Assembly: GCA_022749755.1 (NCBI GenBank)
Contig: CM040451.1
Span: forward strand, 8,693,871 to 8,757,870
DNA: 64,000 nucleotides
Reading direction: 5' to 3'
From: Azadirachta indica
Lineage: Eukaryota > Streptophyta > Magnoliopsida > Sapindales > Meliaceae
Both the position numbers and the translations under genes were made by a program. This document shows, one piece after another, positions 11,219-23,600 of the stretch; within the stretch, counting starts at the first letter, position 1, and every line of letters starts with the position of its first letter. Under the pieces are notes generated by a model. The model saw only the letters and a program-made list of their open reading frames with translations. It made no database searches and was not told the origin of the DNA.

Positions 11219-11938
11219 ATGTTCGGGATCGCAAAATCAAAACCTGTCGAGTACCTGGGCCATCAACTCCTGCAGAAATGCTCTGTAAGGGGAACCCCAA
11301 AAGGGAAAGCGAAAATGAAAGCTGGACAGCAATTGAAACGATCGAAAATCACAACGAAGAAGGATTCATCATCAAAAGGAGCGAAATCATATATGCCTGA
11401 CGAGAAGCAACGGTTGTTCGACCAATGCTTAAACGCGCCGACTCCAGTTCGGTACTTAACTCCTAAAGAGCGAAAACGAGAGATTGAGAGAGAGAAATTA
11501 GGGTTAATGAGCAAGGATAGGCAGCGGGAGATTGAGATATTGAAGAAAGGGGGGAAGAAATCTATGGGGATTAGTGATGAGCCGATGATAATGGGAACGC
11601 CTGGATTGGACTTGATTTCACTTGGGCTGGTTGATGCTGATAAGATTCCCAAGTATGAGTTAACTGTTGAAGATGGGAAGAGGCTAGCAAAGGAGTATAG
11701 TAGGGTTTTGATGAGGAGACATAGGGCGAGACAGGCGGCGGAATCGACCCTTTTGAAGTTGAAGAAGGAGGCTATCGAGGCGTTGCCGGAGGATTTGAAG
11801 AAGGCAGCGTTGGTGCCGGATTTGGCTCCCTTTCCTATTAATAGGTTTATGGCAACTCTTACACCGCCAATTGAAGGGTACTTGGAGAAGGTCAGGGAAG
11901 CATCGAGGAGAAGCTCTGGGAATGAGAAGATGAGATGA
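11219..11938 (+). CDS. Unrecognised basic protein, possibly mitochondrial
   Basis: A single open exon of 239 residues. The frame extends upstream to 11177 but only from TTG, so the ATG at 11219 (MFGIAKSKPVEYLGHQ) is the start. The N-terminus is Lys/Arg-rich and almost free of acidic residues for ~60 positions, which could be a mitochondrial presequence. The middle (about 76-106) is a highly charged helix containing TPKERKREIEREKLGL and SKDRQREIEILKKG. After a short hydrophobic segment (TPGLDLISLGLVDADKIP) a second basic helix follows (KRLAKEYSRVLMRRHRARQ), and then conserved-looking prolines (LAPFPINRFMATLTPP). This architecture resembles plant mitochondrial ribosomal accessory proteins, but I cannot name a family and claim no function. 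The coding sequence is solid because the frame, codon use and composition differ sharply from the flanks. A GGTAAGG donor right after the stop suggests spliced 3' UTR exons. Confidence 0.8.
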   Translation: MFGIAKSKPVEYLGHQLLQKCSVRGTPKGKAKMKAGQQLKRSKITTKKDSSSKGAKSYMPDEKQRLFDQCLNAPTPVRYLTPKERKREIEREKLGLMSKDRQREIEILKKGGKKSMGISDEPMIMGTPGLDLISLGLVDADKIPKYELTVEDGKRLAKEYSRVLMRRHRARQAAESTLLKLKKEAIEALPEDLKKAALVPDLAPFPINRFMATLTPPIEGYLEKVREASRRSSGNEKMR

Positions 11939-14002
11939 TTGGAGGTAAGGTGTTGTTTATGTGGTTGTGAGTTTGTTTTCTTTTAATTCCTTTGTTTATG
12001 TGATTGATTGGTTTTTGAATTCTGATTGTTGTTATTGATATTAGTAATGTATTTTAGATGATATCCAAATCTAATGTCTTGAAGAACATAGAATTGCTTG
12101 ATTCTAAATGGAATCTGCTTGGAACTTATATGCTTCTTTGTTGATCATTCATTGGAACAAAAATATCTATGGGAAACATTGAGCTAGATGGAGATTTGGG
12201 AAGCTTAGGTAAATTGAGAAGATTCTAATTTTAAGACAGAATGATATAGCTTACAGTTACTGGTGTGACATCTTATAGTGTTTCTAGTTTTATAATAAAA
12301 TGATAAAGGGGTTGGCTTTTTTGTTTTCTTTTCTGAAACCTGCTTCACAAGTTTTATTGTTGACGTACATTGTTAGACAAAAGTTATCATTCTTTTGTAG
12401 TTGCTTTTTTACTATCATAGAGGTATGCATTATATTTCAAGTCTATTACATACAAAACCATCTTTTTTATCATCATTCATCAAACTGTGATGTATCAGTC
12501 TAGAAAGAGGGAGAGAGAGTTTTAAATTGGATATAAAAGATATTGAGTTTATTTCTTCATAATGTCACAGCAAACTTACAGAAATATGCATTTGTTATTT
12601 ATTCACCACGGTGAACATTTTAATCTTCTTTGTTTTAGGTAGACCTAACACTATGAAAGGTGGTTGGAGTCGATGGATTCAACTACTCACAATAACTTAA
12701 TGACTCTTCAGGTCAATTAAATTCCTTTTGCAACTGTAATAAATTTCAAGCCCTAAATTCCTCACGCATCTAAATTCTAAAGTTCGTAATTTTCTAAGCA
12801 CACTATATCTACAGAGTTGTCAATTGATTGAGAAGAATGAAAACCAAGAGAAATTACTTTTTGATTTAAAGATCAAATGGAAAATCCAGATTATAAATGG
12901 AGATCGGCTTTAGGGAAAGTTGGACAAAATATGGGGATAATGAGAGTAGAGGGTACATTTCCTGTTGATTGAGATGCATATATCTTCAATGTTTTTCATC
13001 AATTGAAAAATACATAAGTTTAACAGTAACCATGTTTTAATTTGCCTTAGAATCTTCTCTAAGTGGGTTGCGTTAGTTTATTTCCATGAACATCGTGAAG
13101 TACAGTTAGACTATTGAAATCTGTAGACTGCCTTCCTCCAGCACCTAAGATGCTCTGATATAGATGATTATTACATTTAGAAATAGGTATCCCTACTGGG
13201 AAAATGAAATGACTGAACTATAAGAATGATTCATGTATCATTTGTGGCAGTTGATTATAGAAAACGACATTGGCTATTGCAATCTTAATTGCAAATTCGC
13301 TAGTTGCTTTCATTAGATTAAGGTATTGCTGTTAATGTTCCAAGTTTCATGCTAAGAGTCACCAAATATTGTTGTCCTTTTTTTATTACTTCAATTAAAC
13401 CTGTTTAGAGAGGTCTTGTAGATGATGAGTAGTCACCATCTAAGTCCTTTCTGTTACAATATTTATTCGCATGAAACAAAAAGTAGTTTAGACTTTGAAG
13501 AATGTTAATGCTTAACTACTGAAATATTCTCTATTTTGATGTGTTATCTCTTCTGGTGCAGACACAGCTGTACCTGTAAAGCAAGAGTGCTCAATGAATG
13601 GTAATCACTCCCGTTGAAGTGTTTTCTTTTGTGGTCTCAAGATAGAATTCGGCGCCAAAGAGGAAATGTGGCAATAGTGTCACTGAAGATCAAAACTACT
13701 AGTTCTTTTCTCCATTAACTTCTTCTAGATTACTTTGTTTAGGCCAAATGGTTGATAGCGAGATTCCGAATCAACTTATTGTTCCTTTTTTCGGTTAAAT
13801 TTACAATCTGGTTGGGGTGACTCCTTGTTATGAGTCCTGTATCTCTCTAGATTGACAATTGCTAACCTATATGCATGAGTTTTAGGATTTTTTACATGGT
13901 AATAAATTTTCGACATGCATATCTAAATCAACATTGACTTGTTGCCTAATCAAATGCTTTGGAGTTCTCTTTTCCACTTCGCTAATTCATTGAATTAATC
14001 TA
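11939..14002 (+). other. Probable spliced 3' UTR of the 11219 gene, then intergenic DNA
   Basis: A donor-like GGTAAGG sits at 11943-11949, immediately after the TGA. Acceptor-like sites occur before 12641 (TGTTTTAG) and near 13560 (TCTGGTGCAG), each followed by GC-richer sequence without an open frame. This suggests two untranslated 3' exons. The remainder has no coding potential. The left 9-bp target duplication of the large foldback element is at 13993-14001. Confidence 0.4.
13993..14001. repeat. Left target-site duplication AATTAATCT
   Basis: Identical to 16893-16901, on either side of the foldback element. The nine-base length fits Mutator-type integration. Confidence 0.85.
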
Positions 14003-14185
14003 GGAAATTTACAAAAATGTCTACTGTTTAACCCTACTTTTCTCAAAAAATTACTGTTTAAAATCCTTTCCAAAAATGATCAACTCACTTTTTTTGGGAC
14101 AAAATTATCCTTAATTACCCAAAACATTCGAATCTCTAATTTTGTCCCAATTTCACGATTTTGGAAAAATCAAAATTATAGTTTA

Positions 14186-14512
14186 GATCACGTTAAAAAT
14201 TATGGCCGCGATCAAAATTGCTGATCGTTACGTGATCGAAACTTCTAATATTTTATCAACGGTTCTGAAAAAATAGAAACTATAATTTCGATCACATAAA
14301 AAATTATAGTCGTGATCGAAATTATTGATTATTATATGACCAAAACTTCTAATATTTATCGCTTGTTCTGAAAAACTCGAAACTATAGTTTTGATTATGT
14401 TAAAAATTTAAATCATGATCGAAATTGCTGATCACTACATGATTGAAACTTTTAAATTTTTTTAATTTGTTCTGACAAAAAAAAATTGTAGTTTCGATCA
14501 CATTAGAAATGT
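14186..14512. repeat. ~104-bp tandem repeats in left arm
   Basis: The unit begins GATCACGTTAAAAATTATGG and contains GATCGAAATTGCTGATC and a TTCTGAAAAA-type block. It recurs at 14186, 14290, 14393 and 14496, with spacings of 104, 103 and 103 bases. The mirror-image array lies in the right arm. Confidence 0.8.
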
Positions 14513-15839
14513 CACTTGTGATCGAAACAATATATTTTGTTTTTGGATCGGAGAATAAATCGAAAGTGAATAATATAGTAGTGTGTAAATAAGGCATAAT
14601 GAGAGAGGTGAAAATGTCTACATGTTGCAATAGCGTGAGCACATGGGAGCTACTACAGTTCAAATTCGTCAGCAATTACATGTTCAAATTTGGAGTTAAA
14701 CTTTAATAATCCCACGAAGTTTAATCTCAAACACGAAATGCGACACCAGATGCACAGTTATGGTATAGAACTTCTCAAATTCTAAATCAATAACTTTTAG
14801 AGCAACCCTAGTTAGTCAATTAGGCATTTCTATAGAAATCAAAACTGTAGTTTCAATCATATTACAAATGTTACATATGATCGAAACTTTTGAGAACAAT
14901 GTGATAGAAACTGTCTCTTCCATATTAATGTCTTGGGAAAAATTAAAATTACATTTTTTATTATGATTAAAGGTTTATATGTGATCGAAAATGTAAAAAT
15001 ACTTTATAATCGATTTCACACACTTAGATTCTAAATGGTTTCTATTTACGTCCCTAATTTTTAGCACGTTTAAAACTGTAATTTTATGTTTATCTTGGAG
15101 AATTCAAAAAAAATTGAAAGTTATTGCAGTTTCGATCATAAGGTAAAAAGTAGTTTCGATCAAGTTCAATTTTAGTTCATGATCGAAACTACAGTTTCCA
15201 AATCTCGTGAATTTGAAGAAAACTAATGGTATATTAATTAATTTCGTTTGTTTTAGTGGAGATACTTGTAAATGTAAACATCATACAATAGATACATACA
15301 AAATGTGTAAAAGTAATATTAGTAATAAAACAATTCTAAATAAATAGAAAACATTATATTTGTGAGTGCAAATAATAGAATTCAAAAAGAACAACACATA
15401 TTTAAAGTAAATAAAGTGATACATTTAATGTCTTTGTCTGCAGGTTATTTTGTTGGTTTGGAAGTGCATAATTATAAAAATAAATAAATAAACCCTTACA
15501 CATACTTAAATTGAACACAAGTCATCGACCATGGTGGAGGGGGATAAGATTTTTGCATGTGGCACGATTATGTCCAACTTATTAACACCTAAAACAGGTT
15601 CGACGAATAACTTTCTCTTCCCTAAAAAGAATTCGCTGTTTTTTAGGTCGACTAAAAGGAGGGCGTTGTCTGAATGGATTGACATTAATTTCTTGTACTT
15701 CATTTGCAATCACCCAGTCTACATCATTCCTAACTGGATGAATAGACTTTTTAAAGTTTTTTCATCATTTAAGAAGAATTAAAGTTGCTCAAATTCTGTT
15801 TAAAAATAAGGAGAAAACGACAAATTTTATGATGCTCCT

Positions 15840-16045
15840 AAAAAACTTTCAAGCACGGCCATTTACCTTTAATCAAAGTTAACTTTCGATCACAGGCAAT
15901 TTTTTCATTATGGTCGAAAGTTAGTTTTGATCATGTGAATTTTTTCTTCATGATCGAAAGTTACTTTCGATCACAGGTATTTTTTCTCATGATTAAAACT
16001 AACTTTCGATCATAAACAAAAAATTGCCCTTGATCGAAACTATGT
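15840..16045. repeat. Short inverted/direct GATCGAAAGTT modules in the element core
   Basis: Alternating blocks of CTTTCGATCACAGG, ATTTTTTC and ATGATCGAAAGTT recur about every 40 bases. Adjacent copies are inverted, so a transcript could form short hairpins. Confidence 0.6.
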
Positions 16046-16382
16046 AGCAGAATTGTTTGCAAAATTTTAATTTTTATTTTCTTCCTCAATCATCTATACC
16101 AAACATAATCAAACAATCTACAAACACCTCAATAATAATTTCTATCATCATAATTTCAAAATACACACAAACAACATCAATTTTTATATTTTTAACAAAC
16201 TTTTTCTGTTTTATTTTTCAAATTAAAATTACCCACCTGCTTATACAAATGATTGGTTGATTTCCTTTCATTCAAATGATTAGTTAGTAGTTTGTAATAA
16301 AAAAAACTAGAGAAAAAATAATTTTATTGAGAGAATACGGAAGAAAGAAGAAAGAAAGAAGAAAGAATGAGGTTTTAACTTA

Positions 16383-16740
16383 AATTTCTAGCGTGATCAA
16401 AACTATAGTTTCGATTTTTTTAGAACGGGTGACAAATATTAGAAATTTTGATCACATAATGATCAGCAATTTCGATTACGACCATAATTTTTTACGTCAT
16501 TGAAACTATAGTTTTAATTTTTTCAGAACCGTTGACAAAATATTAGAAGTTTTGATTATGTAGTGATCAGCAGTTTCAATCGCGGCTATAATTTTTAACG
16601 TGATCAAAACTATAGTTTCGATCTTTTCAGAACAAGTGACAAAAATATTGAAGTTACGATTACGTAATAATCAAAAGTTTCAATCACGACCATAATTTTT
16701 AACGTGATCAAAACTATAATTTCGATTTTTTCAAAATCGT
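16383..16740. repeat. ~104-bp tandem repeats in right arm
   Basis: GATCAAAACTATAGTTTCGA-type unit starts occur at 16395, about 16499, 16602 and 16706, again about 104 bases apart and inverted relative to the left arm. Individual units differ by scattered point changes. Confidence 0.8.
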
Positions 16741-16892
16741 AAAATTGAAACAAAATTAAGAATTCGATTGTTTTTGGTAATTAAGGGTAATTTTGTCCAA
16801 AAAAAAGTAAGTTGATCATTTTTTAAAAAAATTTTAAACAGTAATTATTTGAGAAAGTTAGGGTGAACAGTAAACATTTTTGTAGATTTTCC

Positions 16893-16901
16893 AATTAATC
16901 T
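16893..16901. repeat. Right target-site duplication AATTAATCT
   Basis: Second copy of the 9-bp flank of the foldback element, directly after the right terminus ending GATTTTCC. Confidence 0.85.
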
Positions 16902-17683
16902 GCTGATCAAACTTTCAAAGATAGTAATTGCTTGTTTCTCTTATTTCATGCCCCCGAGATGAGGCGTTGCAATCATTTGACATAGTTTTTTGAGGTACTT
17001 TTTTGACCTTTAAGAGTTATATTTTATTTAATATTTTAATTTTCAAAATTAAACCAAAACAAAATAATTATAAATGAACCCAAAAAATTACAAAGCGAAT
17101 TCTAATTCCAAACCATATTAGGCATAATGTAATTAATTATATTTGAACCATATTGGTAATAAATTCCCTATAAATAATCCCCTGCTAGTTCTCTAGGTAC
17201 TAGCTGTTTTACGATAATAGAGCTTTGTCAAAATTATATTTGCGGAACAATAAACACTTTGGAAAAAGATATTTGAAACAGAAAAAAAAATGACTATAAA
17301 TTTAACAAATGTTTCAAATGATACATATCAGCTTACTGCATCAAAAAATTCAAGAAAAAAAAATTGTGCCTCAAATTACAGTTCCAACTCTAGTAAGATT
17401 TCCAGCAGGCTTACTCACAAAGGGTTCTGAATGTTTTTCTTTTCCTTTTTTCTGCTTTTGTTTCTTTTTCAAATAAGCTGGCTAACAAATCTCCTTCGAA
17501 GCTGTTAGGGCACCAAAATTGCAACCATAAAACTTGAAGCATAATATCCCACATGCTCAACGCTAAGGTGCCTGCAAATTTTGTGAAGAAAAAGGTAAAA
17601 GAAAAAGGAAATTCTTGTTAGACTCCGCAACAAAGAAAGAGAGGCAACTCAGATCAGATAAATGACTTACATTTCCTATGCCC
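16902..17683. other. Intergenic DNA and PheRS beta 3' UTR
   Basis: AT-rich sequence after the right target duplication. From about 17300 to 17683 it probably contains the 3' UTR of PheRS beta on the minus strand. No gene is visible. Confidence 0.45.
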
Positions 17684-20600
17684 TCACAAGAAACTCTCGA
17701 TATCAATTTCCAGAAAGGAGCATGGATCGGTAATGTCAAAGTTGTTCAAAACCTGAAAGTGATGTTAAACAGTCAGGAATTAAATTTTGATTGCTGAATC
17801 CGGTTCTATAATTTCAAAGGGAATGACTTCCATTTCAATTAGCTACAAATTATATTTTTAGCCAATTGCAGCAAGAAGTTGCAAACCATGAACATATGAA
17901 GAATATAAACTAGAATTGTAGAAGGAAATAAGAAAATTAGCTATCTGATCACGTTATTCACAGTTCAACAAAAAACTGAAGATATGCCATCATCTTATAC
18001 CATAAGAAGTGCCTCGTAGCGCACTATGATAAAGTTAATCATAAGGATCAACTATAATATGGCAAAATTAACCCAAATTATAATACTATAACTTCTAGCA
18101 TGAGATTTTTTGAATGATCACGGTACCTCAGGGTGCACGATACCAAAAATACCTACAGGCTTCCCTTTGTAAGTAATGCTAGCTTGTCTCCCAGGAAGAA
18201 ACTCAGGTTCCTTCATCAAGACAGCAAGTAATGTCATTAGCAAAAGCTCTCAGAGGTAGCACAAAGAAATGGCAGCATAGAGATGACACTTACATCTGAA
18301 CGCTGTATATAGTATCCAGTATCATTACCAACTGGAACAAAAGGTGTCCCCATAACCTCCATTATTCTGTCCACTAAGCAATGAATCAGCTGCAATAAAA
18401 ATAAAATAAATCATTTTGTTATTTAATTACTACAATCTATATGCATTCTTATTTTTTAGGTCCAGCAATATAATCCACAAACCACAACCAAAAGTACATA
18501 GATTATAATACTTTTTAATTAACAGCATAACAACTTGAAATATGCGCAAGAAAAGAAATAATCTTTTCATACATTACCAGAATTTCAAATCAATAAACAA
18601 CTCATATGACAATTATTTAACTCAGCAAGACTAGGACACAGTACCTCAAATCCTGAGTTAGCACCACAGTAGAGAGCTGCTAGTCGGCGACGATTTGCTG
18701 CACCTACATCTTTCTTCTTATCCAGCTGTACTATATCACCCACTTCAAAAATCTAGAACCAAAAAATAAACATCAGGAAAGCATCCTCATGTGAACAACA
18801 GAAGAGAAGAACAAAAATTCATGACCAAAAGAATTTATTAAAAATAAATACAAAAGGGAAATGTCCATGAGTTTGTGCATAAGCAGGTGGAGAAAAAGAG
18901 ATAATTGCAAAAATTCAACTACAACCCATGCATGCCATCGTAGCACAAACTTACCTCAGAGTTCAAATGCACATTACATATCATGGAGGAAAATGAGGAC
19001 TAAAAATGAAAAAATAATGAAATGCCCAATAAGAAAACATTAAAAACCTAAGGGTAATGGTTCCACTCAATCTAACAAGCAGAAATCATATACTCACTCC
19101 ACTCATCTATTAGTTGAAGATATAAAGGATTCTGCAATAGCATTAAAAATTGACACAAGGAAATGGCACAACACAAACCAATGGCCTGCTTATAAAATAA
19201 TTTTACCTTTATTGGCTTTGGATGGTCTTTGTTGTGTCCAATGGTTTTCAAAATACCAGGCATTAACGTGGTTCTAACAACCTGTGACAAGAGATAAAGC
19301 AATCACTTCAAATATGTATTACAGATGAAGCAATATATTTTTAGGAGTGTGCACTCTTGCACACGGGTTTGTGTGTGCACATACATATGCACATGTGAAT
19401 ACAGTGACATAATATAGAAACCTCAAAATCAGACGACCGAGGATTCCCAATGATGACTGCTGTATCAGCACTTTGTCGATTTAACATAGAAGAAATCTCT
19501 TTGCTGGAGCATAAAATCCATGTCAACACCTCCGAAAATCCATTCATTGCAATCTGAAATAAACATATGACAGAAATTTAAGTACCAAGAAGAGGTGCAC
19601 CCACTTACGAACAAGAGTACTCTCATTTCTGTACCTCTGATCTCATAAGGTCACTGAGCTCATTTAAGGCAAATGGTTTTACTGATGTGGGCTTTCTCTT
19701 CTGAATGTTATTGTACCCATAAGCAATTGCCACATCCTAAAAGGGGAAAACACACCTTTAGATATACCAACTAACCCAGAGGGGTTCTGATATGCCAATT
19801 GAATAAATGTCTCTATCAGTATCAATACCTCCACAACATCACATGGGTGCAGAACATCACTTCTTGTTGGAGGAACCAGCACAGTAACATTGCATTCATT
19901 ATCACCTGATGCAGACTGCTCAGCACATAATTGCATTCTGTTCAGCAAACTGGTAACCTGAAGGACAGGAAAGACAATGTGATAATTGCAGAAAGCATTT
20001 CTACCAAAATCACTTGATTGAACAAAAACAAGGTGAAATATCAAACACTTCATGGAACAGTAAAAGGTAAGGAATGACCTTAAACTGTTATAATATTACC
20101 TCTTCTGCCTCGAAAGAGACTCCAATTATACCATTGATATAAGACAAAGGAACTTCCATATTGTAGACTGACAGATCGGGATAAACATATGACCTCCCAT
20201 CAGGATACACCACTTCAACTGGTTCCACCTCATATTTTCTTTTACAATACTTGGAAAAAGTCGTTACCTATGAGCCAAAGGAAAATCAATCTGCCATGAC
20301 CTACCAATCACTAGGAACTTCAAAATATAAAGCAAAGCCACTAGAAATTGGTAACTGTTACCATTGTGTTTAAAACTATCTTGGCCTTCGTCAAATCGGT
20401 GGCTGTACATTCAATCAACATGTTCTTTGTCTTCAGAGTGATTGCTGAATGAGCCCCATTAATAATTGGCGGTAAAGACAGAACAGTTCTATGGAGACAG
20501 AAGGCTAATTAGCATTTATTAGTGGCAGAAAAAATAAGAACCTTACCTATGAAATATAAAGAAAAACTAAGATTTAATCAAAGACACAGAGAAAAAATGC

Positions 20601-23600
20601 AACTATTTATAACTATATGCCAAGACATTATTATATAGGGATTGTATAAACAAAAAATCTTAGAAGTAACAAAATTTAAATTAAATTCGGCAAAATGAGG
20701 AAATAAGTGAAAAAATCAATATAAACATGAGAAGGACTTAGATGACAGGCCAAATGAAATTGGTCATGATTATTACACTAGCATTTTCAAGAAAGCGCCA
20801 TACCTATTTCGATCATATACCACAGGGTACACTGAGGAATTCTCGATTATGTGCAAATATTTCTTCAGTTTCAAATCTGACTGCCAAGTATAGGCATAGT
20901 AAAACACATATCAAGGTCAGACATCATAGCTATATTTATAACTTAGAATGATAAAACACACACAAATCCTGCACAAAGATATACACAAACAACAGGAAGC
21001 CTGACAATTGCATAAATTGATGTGAGGAGTTGATTATGAAGGACCATAGATCCTCCATACACCAAAGATTCAATGAATTTTAGCACCCATTTCCTATGTA
21101 GATAAATGGTACCACATTTGGTTCATCAGTAAAATCATGTGATTCAGTGTGCAAGTTCTTTGAAACTTAGCAGCATCACCATCCACCATATGCAACATTG
21201 ATATGCACCAAAAAATTAAAAAAGCGTCTGATGTAGGACTCACTTTGTAAAATTCCATAAGCTCATCAGCTATGAAGCTCCTCGTCTACACACAGAAAGG
21301 TTACAAAGAATCAATAATAGCTGAATGTTACATGTACACTAAAGGGGAAAAATGGTTGACTTCATGAAGTAACCCCCATGGCAGATTCGAATACAGTAGC
21401 AAAAAATTCAAGAAAACACGTTACAAAAACCAATTACCTGTTTCAGTGGCACAAAATTTATTTCCGGCGGTGGCAAAGCCTGACAACAAAGAGACAAATC
21501 TAGGCTGATCACATTTGGTGAATTATAGCATTAAGCCAACAAGAGCATTAAAAAGCATAAATCTAAACCTAATTAGTCCAACATTAAACTTATCCAAGAA
21601 ACCAAAAAGATATTTATGTTATATTAATGACGAATAAAAAGTATTGCAGAATGTCCACCTCATATGTGAAAGGGCCTTGTACTGTGTCCAAGTCATGAGT
21701 ACCAATCGCAACAAGGCTTCTTCGCCTAAAACAATAAAAATACGTAAATATTTAAATCAAAATACCTAAATTCCTTTAAGGGGAATGTTTGACACCAATA
21801 TCAAGCAATTAAGGATATGGCAACATTTAATCACAAAACAATAAAATAATAAGGGATTATGAATAACAATAGAACAGTTATGTGGCAAAGCAAATGAATG
21901 AATAACAATAGAAGAATTATGTGGCAAAGCAAATAAATGACTGAGAAAAAAGAAATGTATATGTTTCTATCATGAGGCTGGCATGACAAAAGCCTAAAAG
22001 TGAAGCAGATTATAGTGGGTGTTTTCAATCAAGTATTCAGGTCCCAAAGTTTTAATTGCAACTACAAAAATGGGGACATGTAGCAGCTTTGTTGATCTAA
22101 CATTCAAAACTTTGACTTGCTTTCCCAAGCAGGGCTAGCATCCAGTCAAGACGACCTTAAAAATAAACTTGGATACCATGCTGATGTAGGAGCACAAGAG
22201 AGCTATAAAATACATATCAGTATAAAACTGAGTTCATTGTTCAGAATGAATTTTAGAAATAATTTCCCATTCCTGACGTCCCAATCTACAGGGATGCACA
22301 ATCCTGCATTATCTAAGGAGTAGCTTGTCGTGCAAAATTAAAATACGTGAGTCACAGCAGTCATTTCATTTTTTATTCACTAGGCTTAAGGGGCTCACTC
22401 ACCCTCTGAGCTCTGAAAAAATTCTTCTCAAGGAAATGGATATATCTAACCCCTACATTCATTGGACAATATCCACGTTTATTTAACAACTCATTATGAA
22501 TGGTATGGCAATATCCACGCCAGTATCATTTTCACAACTACCAGCTAAAGGCAGCCCTAACTACTAAACTATATTCAGTGAAACTATACAGCAGAAAAAA
22601 AGACAATAGAATTATCAGCAAAACCTTTTAGCAGTGTCAAAATCTAATCAACATAGCAGTTGAAAAATGTGCAAAAGAATCCACCTGCGTTTCTGATTAG
22701 TCCATCTATCTAGATTTTCTAAAATCGTGAGAAATTTAAGTCAAAAATTAAATTGTGACAAAATATGCATATTTTGAACAAGGTAATTCCAAACGCAGCT
22801 GCATATCAGAAAACAAGGAATCCAAGAAGTCACAAATGAAGAAAAAAACAGCAAGCCATGATAGATTACCGGCAAATATTCTGATGAAGCTTGTCTTGAA
22901 GATCAATTAAGCTGTTATAACTAGCTTCATCAAAGGTAACGTCTCGTAAAACAGCACAAACAATAAGAGGACGAATTAAAGCTGTCTGCAAGGAGCAAAA
23001 ACAAATAACAGAACTTTGAAATATAAATACTTGGAGTATTCAAAAGCCAACAATCAATTCATAAGTACCTCTGGTTTAACATGCATTTTAAGCATTGAAT
23101 TTTTACTAATGTTAGCGACTGTGTACTTGGGTATCTCCTGCTGCTTGTTGAAAATGCGGAGAGCTTGAGCAATCCCTTCAAGGCAAAGCAAATCATATCT
23201 GCCCAAAAAATCAAATATGAAAAACTAACATCACAAAATACAGCTCCAAAAACGACGTGACACTTGGTTTTTTATAATTATAAATTAAATTGAATTGAAT
23301 TGAAGTATACCTGTTTGCCGGAACTTCAATTTTGTATATAATTTCTTCATCACCTTCATCTCTTTCTTCCTCCAAATGCTTCTCTTTTCTAATTATTGCT
23401 TTTTCAGTGGTCTAAATAAATAATTACAAATCAAATCAAATATTTCATCTCAATAAACCTTTAATCTTCATCAAAACTTCCAGCAATTACAGCATATGAG
23501 CCAAAAAGATTAACAGATTCGGCATTACTCACCACATCGTCAAGCTCGATTCCAAAATTGAAGCATAGATCCTCGAACTCTTCTTGCGCTGTCAAAACGA

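Larger units (their letters stand above)
14003..16892. mobile_element. Mutator-like foldback element, non-autonomous, 2.9 kb
   Basis: The left end reads GGAAATTTACAAAAATGTCT and the complement of the right end reads GGAAAATCTACAAAAATGTT; similarity continues inward over arms of about 510 bases (14003-14512 and 16383-16892). The element is flanked by perfect 9-bp direct repeats AATTAATCT (13993-14001 and 16893-16901), with one intervening base on the left. Long terminal inverted repeats plus a 9-bp target duplication are the hallmark of Mutator-like elements. The interior has no MURA-like transposase frame, only short open frames, so it would need an enzyme supplied in trans. It lies between the 3' ends of the 11219 gene and PheRS beta, about 0.8 kb from the latter's stop codon. 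Confidence 0.85.
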
